From Cryoendolithus antarcticus (Eukaryota > Ascomycota > Dothideomycetes > Cladosporiales > Cladosporiaceae), in NCBI GenBank assembly GCA_002077065.1, contig NAJO01000019.1, positions 186,001 through 250,000 on the forward strand: DNA of 64,000 nt. Direction: 5' to 3'. Made by a program: the position numbers and the translations under genes. Shown here piece after piece: positions 1-11,475 of this stretch. Position 1 is the first letter of the stretch; the number at the start of each line of letters is the position of its first letter. A model generated the notes under the pieces. It was not told the DNA's origin. It saw nothing but the letters and a program-made list of their open reading frames with translations, and ran no database searches.

Positions 1-1
1 T

Positions 2-91
2 GCCGCTAAGGTCACTGGAAAGATTGGCGTCGGGCAAAATTGCGAGCTTGAAGTGATTGGCAGTCGCGGTCTGAAGATCGTAGGGCGGTAA
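2..91 (+). CDS. 3' end of an unidentified gene (partial)
   Basis: An open frame of 29 codons enters from the left edge and stops at TAA 89-91. Residue use (Gly, Val, Ile and Lys, ending in IVGR) looks like an ordinary folded-domain C-terminus. No family can be named from so short a piece, and it could be a chance open frame. Confidence 0.3.
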   Translation, partial: AAKVTGKIGVGQNCELEVIGSRGLKIVGR

Positions 92-642
92 TACCACTTA
101 TACACTGTTAGTGTCGGTGGGATATTGGGTAGGTGGTCCTGCCGGCCGACGGCTCGTTCGCTGGGCTAGGCAATCTGTTGTTACGAGTGAGGCCGGATAC
201 TGCAGTGCTGCTTCTCGACAATGTCGTGCATGCCTGATTGCGGGCGGAAGAGTTGTAGTACCTTGGGTTTTTCTTGGCATCGGGTGTACAAGGGAAGTGG
301 GCGCTTAGACTCTTTTTTTGGAGTTCGTCTTCACCAAGTAGTTAGAATCGTCCGATTACGTAGTGCTACAGCCTTCCACTGTCGTTTTTTTTGTCAGGCC
401 AGCCCTAGACTAAGTGTTTTCAAGACACGTCAGGTGAGTACTCTTGCGGCCCTGCCACCACATCCATTGCCTCGACTTTTACTAGAGCATGCCCTCGCAG
501 AAACGACGACGAGGCCAGGCTATGATCTTAACATCATTCCATCGAACGTTTCTCATGCTGCAAGTAGTTGAGAGGCTCGGTTCACATTTTGGCCTACAGG
601 CTGTTGTGTTTTCCAGAGATGCTACTTGCCAACGCTCACACC
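92..642. other. Intergenic, nothing recognised
   Basis: Small overlapping open frames without codon bias, domain or plausible splice structure. It lies between a possible left-edge gene end and the 3' end of the HD-domain gene. Confidence 0.5.
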
Positions 643-1350
643 TCAAAACCCCTTATTCACCCCGTCCCACTCCGGCTCCTCCAACCTCGCCCTCAAGAGA
701 TCCGCCGGCCAACTCCCCCTCGGCGCCTTTGCCGGACACCTCTCCCCTTGCGCCGCCACCGCATCACCCAAGACCTTCTCGATCTCCCCTCTCGGGAACT
801 CCTTCTCCGTCCGCCCCACCACCCCGTCTCCCAACAACGCCCTCCACTTCTCATCCCCGAAGTCAGCTTTGACACCCATTCTCAAACACCTCGTCAACGG
901 TCCCATGCGCTCCGCGATGCCTCGCGAAGTGTGCAGCGCGATCGCTGTCCAGATTTCACGTAGGTCAATGTCGGGAGACATCGAGCTCATGAAGTGCACG
1001 GCAGCATCTGCGCCACAGACCTCGAAGCGTTGAGCGTGGTCGTGCTCGGTGCAGGTGCCGAAGTCGTGGAAGATCGCTGCTGCGAAGATAAGGTCGTCGA
1101 GGTCTGCCGAGTCGGTACCTACAGGGAGGTCGGGAAAGAGCTGCGGGTTCCATATCGTTGTGGGCTGTAGCTCAGCGAATGTCGTTATGTCAGCCTTAAG
1201 CAGCGCTCGAGCGTAGATGTAGACGCGTAGGCTATGCGCTAGGATGTTTGGATGGAGGAGACTGTGGGCGTGAAGGTAGCCTGCGCCTGAGATGCGTGTC
1301 TTAGGCACACAATCCGGGATGGCAACGCCCTTGCTCGTCGTTGGCGACAT
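643..1350 (-). CDS. HD-domain hydrolase, cyanamide hydratase-like
   Basis: A 235-residue single-exon protein. Metal-ligand positions of the HD superfamily are visible: His39 in LAHSLRVY, the His95-Asp96 doublet in AAIFHDFGT, and a later His in IALHTS. The HSLRVY and FEVCGADAA stretches resemble fungal proteins annotated as cyanamide hydratase (Ddi2/3 type), which hydrate cyanamide to urea; other relatives are phosphohydrolases of unknown substrate. The family is seen in the sequence; the substrate is inference. The ATG at 1350 is followed by a short leader before the conserved core, and the length is usual for the family. No signal peptide or membrane segment is visible, so a soluble cytosolic enzyme is likely. 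The neighbours give no pathway clue. Confidence 0.85.
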   Translation of the reverse strand: MSPTTSKGVAIPDCVPKTRISGAGYLHAHSLLHPNILAHSLRVYIYARALLKADITTFAELQPTTIWNPQLFPDLPVGTDSADLDDLIFAAAIFHDFGTCTEHDHAQRFEVCGADAAVHFMSSMSPDIDLREIWTAIALHTSRGIAERMGPLTRCLRMGVKADFGDEKWRALLGDGVVGRTEKEFPRGEIEKVLGDAVAAQGERCPAKAPRGSWPADLLRARLEEPEWDGVNKGF

Positions 1351-2007
1351 CGAGCCGTTCGTTCGGTCCCTCGTTTGTTTGGTTGTTATCTTGGCCAGTT
1401 CAGGGTTGACCTATACAGTATGCAATCGAGTCGTTGGGCCGCAAGGAACAAAATCTCAAAGACGGTGACTCTAATAGTGCTTTGTATTGCAACAGTCCTC
1501 AAGCTACAGCTGCAAAAGCTCAGACGTATTGATCCAAAACACGCCCTACCACAAGTTGACTATTTTGCGGAACGCGGGTTGCAATGCACGCACGATGTAA
1601 CATGGGTCACAATACGCCCGTGTGTTGAGCAGGAGAGCGACTTCATGAAGGAATTAGAGATGGAGTGGGCGAGACTAAACAAGAGGGAAGGAACGATGCG
1701 CGTCGACTGCAGCAGGCACGACTGTCACTGAGCGGTCGAGTGCTAGAGAGCAGCACACTACTAAAGAGGTCACCTTCGACCTCTTCACGCTGGGTGGCTT
1801 GGCTGAGGTCGGGCCTGTCTCATCAATGTAGACATAATCGATGCCAGAGCGACGCGGAGTGTGTCGTCCTGATGCAAGCATATTACAATCTCATGCTATC
1901 GTGTCTGCGTTACGCTCCAGCAAAGTTGAGATCATTCGTTTTGAGCGATAGCACAGATAGATGGATGCCTCAGGCAACAACCTCGTTGGCGTCAATGGGT
2001 AGCTACT
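1351..2007. other. Intergenic between HD hydrolase start and palA stop
   Basis: No coding or RNA feature recognised. It should hold the promoter of the HD-domain gene, near 1351, and the 3' UTR of palA, near 2007. Confidence 0.5.
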
Positions 2008-4549
2008 CTATCTGAACCTGACCCCTCCATTCGGATCCCATCGCCCATCGACCGCCTTCTGACTCGCCGCTCCTGGCGCCGTCGCACCACCAAACACGAT
2101 CGGCATACCCTCCTGCCAGACCTTGACGCCCGGCTGACTGTCCACCCTTTGCGCTACAGGTCTCTGTGGTAATGGCGCGGCCAGAGGCTCCTGCTGTTGC
2201 ACCATCCTCGCCGGCAGAGCAATGTGCTGTTGCGCCGCCTTCTGGCCGAGCAGGTTGTTGTTGTTCGCCTGCTGTATCCTCAATCCCGCCATAGCATTAG
2301 CCAGATCCGCTTCCTGAGCCTGTGCCTCCGAGCGACGCGTGTAAACAAAGTTCCTACACTCGTCTCGAAACCGCGTAGTGATGGCAGAGAGATCGTTCCA
2401 AAATTTCCTACCGGTGTCGAGGTTCCGGAGGATCTCTTTGTAAGCCATGTATGCATTCTCCAGGTTCTGCAGAGCTTGCTCGCGTTCCTTGGACGACACG
2501 TCGCCGCGTTTGGCGGATTGCAAAGCGGTGTTGGCGTCCGTCACGCGTTGGAGGAGGCGTTGCTGTTCGGAAGCGTTGCGCTTGACGTCCGCTTCGTCCA
2601 CGTCGTACTTTTGAAGGCGTTCGTCGAAGAAGGACTCGAATTGGGAGGCCACTAGAGGGTGCATAGGCGAGGCACGTTCAAGTCTGCCTGCCTCGCGAAG
2701 GAGTTCTGAATTGACATCGTCCTCCTTTGCTTTCTGACGGAGGACTTCGATCTTCTTCCGTCGTCTACTCTCGATTCGGCTGACCTCGTTCACAGTGGCC
2801 CGGAGGATATTGACTTCTCTTTCGACCTTCGGTGTCACCGTTGCTCGTCTGCTGGAGGGCACATAGTCCTCCAGATCGCGATCAGAACCCCCGAGCAATC
2901 TGATGAGGCTTTCATTCTCACGAACACGGTTCTTAACCAGACCATCGCTGCTCTCAGCCTGCTTGAGGTACCCGTCGATATTATTCACTTGAGCATACAG
3001 CTTTGGTACAGCGTCCTGCCCTGCCTGTCGTCTCCACTGGTGAGTGCCATACTTCCTCCGAGCAGCTTCGTCCTCGCCTGCTTCTTGTCGAAGCAGATCG
3101 ACGCCTTCCTGGTAGAGTCCCCGATTGTTGGTTTTCAGCTTCTCTGTATCGGCCATGGTCGACTGTAGACGGTGCACGACGTTCGCTTGTCGTATCTCCT
3201 GTGCATGTGATGCAAGACCCGATGGTAAGCCGAGCGGCTTTTCTAGTGCCTGCAGTGACCCAGGCAGGTTCAGACTTGATAGCAGCTCGTGTGCCTTCAG
3301 CGTGAGCGCCTCCAGCTCAGCAATGATACTGTTGTTGACCAGCTTGTCCCTCCTATCGGCGTAGATCGACGCCGCAACATGTACGCTGTATGGCACGAGC
3401 TTTGCAAACAGAGGCTTGCCCAGCTCTCCGCGATCGCCGAGCATTTCTTGGGAATGACTAACTTCCTTCGGCACCCTGGAGGCAACCATACTCGCTCGAT
3501 CCAGTATCTTGAGCTCGCTCTTAGCAGGCTCAGGCACCAGGTAGATCGTGTCGTTGTCCTTCTCCGCCCGCTTCAAGTACTCCGCAACTCTGGTCTTCAA
3601 GCCGTTCAGATCACTCAGCACAGCCTTGTTGACATATCTCGCCTCCTTCAGCGCCTCGTTGATGCAGTTGAGACTGTCTCGTAATCGTGCGATCTCCTCT
3701 CCGTACTTGTTCTTCTCAAGGCAGTCGCACGCAGCCCGGTACTGGGCCGCCGCGGCGAAGTGATGATGCTTCGCGTTGATGTGGTGGATCCACTCCGAGC
3801 TTATGCTGTCGCTCTTCAGCGCCCAATCGCCAGCTTCAGAGTACAGATCGCTGACTTTCGCTGCCAGCTTTGCGATCGACTGGTCCTTCAACCCGTCCTT
3901 GACCGCCTTCTGCCAGAAGCACTCCTGCGCCTGAGCTAGCATCAGGTGTTCCAGACTCTCAAGCGTGAGATTGTCCATGTCTTCCGGCGGCGAGCTGCGA
4001 AGTTCAGGTATGATGTCCGTCCTGAGGTGTGCTATGACTCCAGCAGCGGAGCAGAAGTTCGAGGCGGCTGATCTGAGCCCGTCGGAGGTTGCTCGATTCG
4101 AGGAGATGGCGATTTGTGAGTACATCGCCGCAAGGTTGAAGAGTACGTTGACAAGCTCGAAGCGGAGGTTGTTTTCGGTATGGGCCTGGGTGGTATGGTA
4201 GCCTAGGGCAGGGTACCAGGTGAAGTCTGCGCCGATCTACTTTGTGGGGATCTGGTCAGTTCGCTGCTGTCTCATTAAAGGCAACGGTCTGCCGTACATC
4301 AACTGGGAACTTTCCTCCCATCCACACCAGCTGAGCAGCATATTGCTGCAGCTTTCGCACGCCGCTTGCGTGCGGTTCGAGGGAGGTCACAGCATCCTTG
4401 CGAAGCTGATCGATGATCTCGAGATCGCGGGCGAATGTATCCGGGTGTTGATCGTATTTGGTGGAGATATACTTCTTAATCGCGTCCGAGAGGAGAAGGT
4501 TGTGGGTTCTGCGGAAAGGGATGCTGAGGATGTTGCCGGTGCTGGTCAT
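2008..4549 (-). CDS. palA: pH-response regulator PalA/Rim20 (BRO1-domain protein)
   Basis: Two exons, 4549-4298 and 4236-2008, joined across a 61 bp intron (4297-4237, donor GTACGG, acceptor TAG), give 826 residues, normal for PalA/Rim20. The splice restores the conserved run FPVD-IGADFTWYPALGY. Residues about 1-380 are the BRO1 domain, about 400-740 form the coiled V-domain, and the tail is Gln/Pro-rich, ending WDPNGGVRFR. In the known pathway PalA binds ESCRT-III (Vps32/Snf7) on endosomes and the YPXL motifs of PacC, recruiting the protease PalB so that PacC is cut at alkaline pH. Translation could begin at ATG 4549; the codon just upstream in frame is GTG. It diverges from ATX1 across 503 bp. 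Confidence 0.95.
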
Positions 4550-5052
4550 GACTGTGATCACATCGAAGTCATCGGAGACTGCCTCATTTGATCATGCCAA
4601 ATTGTACTCAATAGTCAGTTAGATGGCGAGTCAGTGCAAGACGGCATCCACTCCACGCAGAATCAACAGTGAGGTCACCGCGGGGTGGTTCCTTCCGCTT
4701 CAGCCTCATGTCTCAACCCTGTCGATCACCAGGAATAGATAATTTGCTCACTCCAAGTAAAGGCTGAAACATCACAATAAGTAATAAATCTTCCGCGTCT
4801 GTTTCAACCCGGACCTTGTAGAAGTCCAGCTCGCCAAGCACGCAATCCGAGAAAACGTGAGACTCTAGACCAATCTTTGATTACCGATCCGGGCTCAAGT
4901 GCCATTTCAGATTCCTCTCTCCTCTCCACTATCTCTCTGCCCGTCTTCGCGACTTCAACTGCCACAACACATACCGATCTAGAACACCGCGCGACAGCGA
5001 AGTCAACCCCCAAAGCACCGCAACCCGGAGACTCGAGACACAACGAGCCAAG
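4550..5052. promoter_or_regulatory. Divergent promoter region of palA and ATX1
   Basis: The 503 bp between the start codons of palA (minus) and ATX1 (plus) must hold both promoters. Pyrimidine-rich stretches near 4910-4940 lie upstream of ATX1, a common feature of fungal promoters. No specific operator could be assigned by eye. Confidence 0.5.
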
Positions 5053-5356
5053 ATGTCGGAACACAACTACAAGTTCAATGTTACCATGACCTGCGGAGGG
5101 TGCTCAGGCGCTGTGGAGCGAGTGCTCAAGAAGCTCGATGGTAAGTGTAGCGGACTCGGCGTCATGCTAGTTACGACAAGGACTGATGTGGCATCTATCC
5201 ACAGGCGTGAAATCCTACGACGTCTCCCTCGACACCCAAACAGCCAACATCATAACGGAAAACTCCGTAAACTACGCAACAGTCCTCGAGAAGATCAAGA
5301 AGACGGGGAAGAAAGTCAACAGCGGCGAGGCGGACGGCGTGGCTCAGGAAGTGTAG
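5053..5356 (+). CDS. ATX1: Copper metallochaperone Atx1
   Basis: Exons 5053-5140 and 5205-5356, separated by a 64 bp intron (GTAAGT...CACAG), encode 79 residues. The heavy-metal-associated fold is clear, with the Cu(I)-binding MTCGGC (MxCxxC pattern) near residue 12 and a Lys-rich C-terminal helix (EKIKKTGKK) that in the family docks on the copper ATPase. Atx1 carries Cu(I) through the cytosol to the Golgi P-type ATPase Ccc2 for loading secreted oxidases such as the Fet3 ferroxidase. The splice is phase 1 and restores LDG-VKSYDVSLD. It converges with the thiolase gene, with 37 bp between the two stop codons. Confidence 0.95.
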
Positions 5357-5393
5357 AGCACTGAGCTCAAGGCATCAAAAACAATTTTACAGT

Positions 5394-6770
5394 CTAGAAC
5401 CTAGCCTCGACCTTCTTCTCCGTATCCTGCAGTGCCCATTCACTCCTCGCCCGCTTACTCCTCACGCGATCGACCTGGCTTCTCGTGAAGCCCTTGGCCT
5501 CGACAGCGGGGTTGTACCCCAACCCATTGCGCTTGCCGACTTCCTCTGAGCTGACAGGCGCATTCGGCTTCCCATCAGCGCGCTTGTAGACTGCTACTAC
5601 GACAGCACCGCCGAGACCGAGGTTATGTTGCAGCGCTGCCGTCGTGTCTTTGACAAGTCTGTTGTTGGCCCAGCCTCGCAAGTGCCAGACAAGCTCAGCG
5701 CACTGCGCGATCCCCGTAGCGCCCAGCGGGTGGCCTTTACTGATCAGCCCACCAGAGGGGTTGATGACCATCTTTCCGCCGTAAGTGATGTCTCCGTTCC
5801 GGACGAGCTCATGCGCTTTGCCCTTCTCGCTCAAGCCGAGTGCATCAATGACGATCATCTCGTTGGCGCTGAAGCAGTCGTGTAGCTCGACCACCTTGAT
5901 CTCGTTGATGCTCACACCAGCTTCTGCGAGAGCAGTCTTGGCGGCATCCTTGTTCATGCCATAGCCCATGAGATCGATGGCGGAGCGCGAGAAGACGCTC
6001 GTGTCATCAGTCTTGAGGGCTTGGCCGGCGATGAGCACGGCTTGCTCCTTGAGGTGCGGACGAGCATCGAGGAAAGCTTGCGATACCAGGACTGCTGCTG
6101 CGCCACCGTCGGAGGTAGGGCAGCATTGTAGCTTTGTGATCGGCTCGTGGATGAGGGTAGACTTCATGACTTGCTCTAGCGTATACTCGTCCTGGAATTG
6201 ACTGTATGGATTCCGCTTCGAGTGCTCGTGATTTACTCGTGCGATCTCAGCAAAGTCCTCCATCTTTGCGCCGTACTTCTCCATGTATTCCCGTCCTGCG
6301 TTGCCGAACATCTGCGGCGCACCAGGAGCGTTAGTCACGCCGCGCGTGGCTTTCATCATTTCGCCGAAGGTGCCTGTGGGGTTTGCGCGGTCGTTGAAGA
6401 ACGATTGAAGGCTGCCGGGAAACATCTTCTCGAAGCCCACGACGAGCACAGCGTCAGCCTGCCCGCCGGCAATCATCTGACGTCCGAGGTACAAGCCAGT
6501 CGAGCCAGTCGAGCAGTTGTTGTTCACGTTCCAGATGGGGATGGAGGTCGTGCCGAATTGGTAGAACACGCGCTGTCCGCAGGTGCTATCGCCATAGCAG
6601 TAGCAGGCCACTCCCATGTCCATGTCATCGTAATTCACTTGGGCATCGAGCATAGCCTTTATTCCAGCCTCGAAGCCGAGCTCGGTGTAGTCGACCTTCC
6701 CGCGCGGCTTGATGAACTTGGTCATGCCTACGCCGAGGACGTAGACGGGGTCCTTGCGTTTTGGAGCCAT
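5394..6770 (-). CDS. SCP-x type thiolase (sterol carrier protein thiolase domain)
   Basis: A 458-residue single-exon protein with the SCP-x thiolase signature. The acyl-accepting Cys86 lies in NNNCSTGSTG, His297 in ELHDCFSANE and His347 in SKGHPLGATG. These enzymes cleave 3-oxoacyl-CoA, often branched or sterol-derived, in peroxisomes. The SCP2 lipid-binding domain fused behind the thiolase in animals is absent; residues after about 400 are a short charged extension. The final tripeptide ARF is only a weak match to the peroxisomal PTS1 consensus, so peroxisomal location is inference. The ATG at 6770 gives the expected N-terminus (YVLGVGMTKF). No intron is needed. Confidence 0.9.
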   Translation of the reverse strand: MAPKRKDPVYVLGVGMTKFIKPRGKVDYTELGFEAGIKAMLDAQVNYDDMDMGVACYCYGDSTCGQRVFYQFGTTSIPIWNVNNNCSTGSTGLYLGRQMIAGGQADAVLVVGFEKMFPGSLQSFFNDRANPTGTFGEMMKATRGVTNAPGAPQMFGNAGREYMEKYGAKMEDFAEIARVNHEHSKRNPYSQFQDEYTLEQVMKSTLIHEPITKLQCCPTSDGGAAAVLVSQAFLDARPHLKEQAVLIAGQALKTDDTSVFSRSAIDLMGYGMNKDAAKTALAEAGVSINEIKVVELHDCFSANEMIVIDALGLSEKGKAHELVRNGDITYGGKMVINPSGGLISKGHPLGATGIAQCAELVWHLRGWANNRLVKDTTAALQHNLGLGGAVVVAVYKRADGKPNAPVSSEEVGKRNGLGYNPAVEAKGFTRSQVDRVRSKRARSEWALQDTEKKVEARF

Positions 6771-8624
6771 GATTGCGGTGATGTATGGGGGAAAGCAGGT
6801 GAATCGAAAAGGAACGAGAATAGAGTGAGAGTGATTGTTCGACTTACACTACGGTTGACGAAAGCCAGGATTCCCGGAGCTGGTACAGTATGTGCTGCAC
6901 GGAAACCTAGGTTATGGCATGTAAGCTCAGCGCGGGGAGCGATTGCCTCGGCAGTGCCCAGCTGGCGCGAGTCGTGCGGCTCTTTGAGGTCGCTTTGACT
7001 GACGCATGTTGCTATGCGAGACGGAGTATTGGCGAAGGCTTCGCGGTAGTGAATGCACTTGTGAATGCACTTGCGTTAGCGAATTTCCGTGCATACATTA
7101 GGTATCGTTCGTGGACCATGCAAAGCTATGGTCAGTCCTTCGCGTGCACTCTGGTGAGCAAGGCCCGACGAGAACCGAAGCTTCACCATGAGAGTGAAAG
7201 CATGCTCCGAACCATTTTCTGCTTCGTGCCTGGGCTGTCTGTGCTGTCAGTTGATGAGAAGAGCTGTCTGGATCAGGGTTCGCTGCTGTGGGACCTTGCG
7301 TTCCTTGCAGCAACGTCGACCAGTCTGAACGGACTTGGGTCCGGCAATATTCTCCTCGAACGTTCCAGGGCGAATATGCGAGTATCTGCGGTCCACGAGG
7401 TGGTCAAACAACGCTGATTATCGGAAACGTTCAATACATTGATGCATTGCGTGAGGAATGTGCGACACTGATATTCTACGACAGAAACAAGCGAGATGTT
7501 TCGGAGTTCTCGGGGGAGGCTTGACATTTCTCCGATTCGTCGCTTGTGCTGACTGCAGACCTCACTCTCATTTCCACAGTCGCTGTGTCCGTTTGGTCGA
7601 GCAGCTGACGCCGTTGCCGCGCCCACCGCAACTCACGTTGGACCAGTCGAGCCACACGTGTAATCAGGGTGTATCTCATCTGCCACGAGGCGCTTGATAC
7701 ACGCAGTCAACCCAGCCGAACAAACCCAGGATGCTGGGAAATCTCGGGACACCACTTTGTACCCCTGAGGCGATCAATATCGAGTGGCGCAGATCTACGT
7801 CTATTGATAGCTTATAATCAAATGTGCGGCGTACGGTGTCACACTGATAGACAGCACCTTCCATGGACTTCATCGATATACCCGGCCTTCAAACTTCGCG
7901 ATATGACAACAGAAAGCGGTGCTAGCCGATCAAATTCAACGGTAGCCAGTACACAGCGAAGTCGGCGTCCAGAGGGTCCATTCGGAGCGATGTCTCATAT
8001 TGGCGAGCTATACCAAGTGGACTTACTGGACCGTGCGGCCACGTGTTACAGCATCTCTGCGCGTACACAAGGCTGACGGCTGCTCCGAACGCCATAGTAC
8101 CCAATCTCGAAGTGGAATGTCTCTTGCAGATCTGTTCTGGACAATGAACGTTTCTCGGTCAAGCCACCAAAACGCCCCGCAGCCCATGGCTTGATGTTTT
8201 GCAGCTGAATATGCCATCTGGGTGCTGTCTGGTCACGCAAAAGTGCTGCATCTGGATCTCTGTTGCATAGGCGTGTTGCTTGGGCGGAAAAGAGGCGTGC
8301 AGATCTGTGTGACAGGTCGAAGCCTAGTGCTGAGTATGCTCGGTCCTCGTGGACGCCGTGCTGATGGATGAACAAGGGCGCTCGATGGTATGTATAACAG
8401 CTCGATCCTCGACCATCGTCCCGTATTTTTCCTATCCTTCATCATCGAACCAACCCTGTCAGCATCGATTGACTCTATCAAAACTCAATCTCATCACGCA
8501 ACATCTGCTATACTACCCACCATCTGAGCTCGAGTCATTCCTCAAGACTTCCAACTCACAGCCGCGACCGACATACAAGTTCAATGGACCATCTGTGCCC
8601 ACGCCTATCCTTCCCTCTGGCGCC
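6771..8624. other. 1.85 kb intergenic region, no gene recognised
   Basis: Many short open frames on both strands, none with a domain, convincing codon use or splice pattern. The left end should hold the thiolase promoter and the right end the promoter of the proline-rich protein. A small unconserved gene cannot be excluded. Confidence 0.5.
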
Positions 8625-9251
8625 ATGCCTCACGTGCCTGTTCTCACAAACCTCAACAAAACCATCGACACCACCACAACAAGCGACGCCCCCAAGGCGC
8701 CGACGCGGCCAGAGTATCCATTCAAGCTCCGCTCACACAGCGACGAAACAATCCCCACATTCCGCTCCTTCTTCTCGAACACTCCAGCGCCGCCAAAGAC
8801 CTCGCCTCACACTCCAAACCCGCCTCGCCTCAATCCCACAAAGCCACATCATCGCCACCGCCGATCTCTCAGCCATCACAACATCCGCCCTCAGTCCGCC
8901 GGTTGCTATACCGTCGCCGCTGAGCTGGCCGGCTCCCCCGTCATGTGGCCTACGCCGGCATCTCCGAAAGGACTCGGAGACTATGCCCGGACTGGGGCGA
9001 GTTCCGGCGATGTGGCAGATGGCGGCTATCCGGTAGTGCCTTGTCGGCCACCGCTCAAGCCGACGATCTCGTTTGGGAGTGTGCCGCGGTTTTCGTACTA
9101 TTCGGACTTTTCGGAGGGTATGGTGCAGAAGTCTAAGGATCTTGCTGAGAGTGAGGAAAGGGAGCGACAGGAGGAAGAGGCGATGGGGAGTGAGGGAGGG
9201 TGGTGGAGGAGTGTGATGGTGTGTTTTGGGTGCCGCGATGCGGACCACTGA
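8625..9251 (+). CDS. Hypothetical proline/serine-rich protein
   Basis: The frame is open from 8349, but ATG 8625 (context GCCATGCC) is the first start with coding-like sequence after it, giving 208 residues. The protein is low-complexity: Pro, Thr and Ser dominate residues 1-90 with a basic His/Arg patch, a PPLKPTISFGSVPRFSYYSDF segment follows, then a charged helix rich in Glu (EERERQEEEA), and the end is a Trp/Cys tail (GWWRSVMVCFGCR). The terminal Trp and Cys residues could be membrane-associated or lipid-modified, which is speculation. I do not recognise a family. No neighbour suggests a function. Confidence 0.6.
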   Translation: MPHVPVLTNLNKTIDTTTTSDAPKAPTRPEYPFKLRSHSDETIPTFRSFFSNTPAPPKTSPHTPNPPRLNPTKPHHRHRRSLSHHNIRPQSAGCYTVAAELAGSPVMWPTPASPKGLGDYARTGASSGDVADGGYPVVPCRPPLKPTISFGSVPRFSYYSDFSEGMVQKSKDLAESEERERQEEEAMGSEGGWWRSVMVCFGCRDADH

Positions 9252-10063
9252 TGACTGAAGAAGGTGTTCCCTTTGTTTCAACGATGCGATTGAGCGAATG
9301 ACTGGGACTAGCGACGGCGTCGGTGGACACTTGGGACGCTGTGTGAAGCGATAGATTTCCTGTATCATCACTTGTACATATATGTAGATCTACGATACTG
9401 TGAATACATCACACTCAGTCTCGTCTTGTTATTTCACTTATTAAAGGACCTCACTGCGACATAGCTGCCCAGCTAGGGCACTGTCAGATCCATGACAGTT
9501 TTCGTAAACCTGATTGTCGATGCTAGCATATGCTAATGCTCTGTAATCACGGCATTGAAGTACTTGTGCTTCACTTTGTTCCTCAACGAACCCTCGTGGA
9601 CGCACATGATCTTCCATCGCAGCATGAACCCTGTCTCCCGTGCTGCGCTCGGTCCCTTACACAGCACTACCATCTTCGACTACTTCGCAAGTAGCCGACG
9701 AGATCAATCACGGGCTATATCCAGAATGTCGCGTGGCTAGGCTAAGAGAGCATATGGCCGTCCCGGTTATATCGTCTCGTTGAGCTACCGTCCCGATCGT
9801 CGATAGGCAACCGGAGGGGAAGGCTATTTCATCTGGTCTTTTGCAAGCGTGAACAGAAGTAGGGTTTCATCTTGGTTGATGCGAGCGGAAGTGCACGTAG
9901 TCGTTCTTCTTTGTCGATGAAAAATCGACATCTACACGAGTGATATGTCCTGCGGCGCACGAAGAATGCCTCCTTTGGTCCGATGCTCCAGGGAGGTGAT
10001 CATGAGCCCCCAGCACATGGCTTCTTGATCTGCGCAACATACGTATCACTCCTCTTCTTCCTC
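9252..10063. other. Intergenic between convergent genes
   Basis: 812 bp between the stop of the proline-rich protein and the stop of RTT106, presumably 3' UTRs and spacer. Nothing else recognised. Confidence 0.5.
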
Positions 10064-11475
10064 TTAATCGTACATCTCCTCCTCTTCTTTACCTACGTCT
10101 GGTGCTCCGCCTTCTTCGTCCCCGCTTTCCTCCCCTTCGCCCTCACTCTCCCCACCTGACGGATCATAGTCCTCCTCCACCTCGTCTTCAGCATCCTGCA
10201 GTTCCGCCTCTGCCTTCGCAAGTTCACTCTCTCCATTCGGCTCCTCATGCGTTTCTCCGTTTTCGCCTTTCGGCTTGTTGACGTTGTGCACTTTCGCCCG
10301 TCGCTCCTTGGCCATACTAGCATCGCTCAGCTCATGGCGCTTGATGTACGCTTCTATGCCTGCGAAATCCGCTTGGTCGATCATGCTGAACTCGTTGGCT
10401 TTCGCTTCGCCCTCTTCGCCCACAGAGGATTCTCGTGCAGTGATGACAAGATTGAAGGTCCGTTGAAGGACTGATGTGAAGGCTGTGCTGTCTATGGAGG
10501 CGAACGAGAAGAATTGTATGGGCTTCTTGAAGCCGAAGATTATGCCCACTGGAAGGAAGAAGAGATAGCCTGAGATCAGAGTCAATAGACGACCACAATA
10601 TCTGCGATGGCAGAGATAATTACCTTCTTTACTACCCTTGTAAACCTTAACGTGATATGCTTTCTCGCCCTTGCGATGGCTCTGAGGAATAGCACTCGCG
10701 AATTCATTGTCGTCAGGTTGGACAGCCGCCTTGCTCGGTACTTCTGTCATGAAGTGATCCAGCTCGCCCAAGGTCAAACTCGCAATGGTGTCATTCTCAG
10801 TGTTGTCGAATTTCTCGTGCAGGCTTGTGTGCTGTGTACACAGATCTGCCTTGCCCTTGAGCTCGTTCATTGTCCATACGATGGGTTCCAGTGGGGTGCC
10901 GTCGTGATTGACAGATCCCGGCAAGGGCATCACTACGAATTGCCGCTGTCGTTGCGCCTTGTCCGGCACAGGCAGGTAGAAGAATTGATCTACGTCCTCT
11001 CTGCGGACGGCATACTCAACCTTGTCCTCAGTCGGATGCATGAGGCGAATCTGGCCCATGAGCATGTCCGAATCGTCACGCACGAATTGGAGGCGAAGCT
11101 TTTTTCGAGCCGGAGACGTGAAGGAAACGTCCTTGCACTCGAAGTAGACCTTGGCCTTCAGATCATGGCTGCCGTTCGGTGCGAAGACTGAGCGATCCTG
11201 GGCTGCAGAAACCAGTGGGAGTTTTCGCTTCTTCGAGGGCGGCTCGCTGGACGGTCCTTCGCCTTTAAGCATGAGGATATGTTCGGCTATGTCTCGCAGA
11301 AGCTCGACATCACTAAAGCCTACTTTTCTGTCACCTAGCGAAAGTATTTAGTACATGCTGTGCTTTTGAGGCAAGATTGGCTGCAGTACATACGGTAAGC
11401 GGCCAGGACTCGATCACTCAGCGTGCCGCTACCTGCAAATGCTTCTGCGATTGTGTCTGTCGGCTGTCGTGCCAT
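10064..11475 (-). CDS. RTT106: Histone chaperone Rtt106
   Basis: Three exons (11475-11394, 11334-10624, 10569-10064) with introns of 59 bp (GTATGT...CTAG) and 54 bp (GTAATT...CTCAG) give 432 residues. The second splice restores [23 protein letters not shown], the hallmark of the Pob3-like double PH domain. The tail of about 70 residues is strongly acidic (EDEVEEDYDPSGGE, then EEEEMYD), as in family members. Rtt106 binds H3-H4, preferring K56-acetylated H3, and deposits it in replication-coupled and silencing-related assembly. A basic PSKKRKLP near residue 45 is a candidate nuclear localisation signal. The first exon carries the short helical dimerisation region. The 54 bp intron has no in-frame stop, so a retained form would still be open. 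Confidence 0.92.

Noticed and set aside
6198..6998. 266-codon plus-strand frame over the thiolase
   Set aside because: Antisense shadow of a strongly conserved enzyme; no motif of its own.
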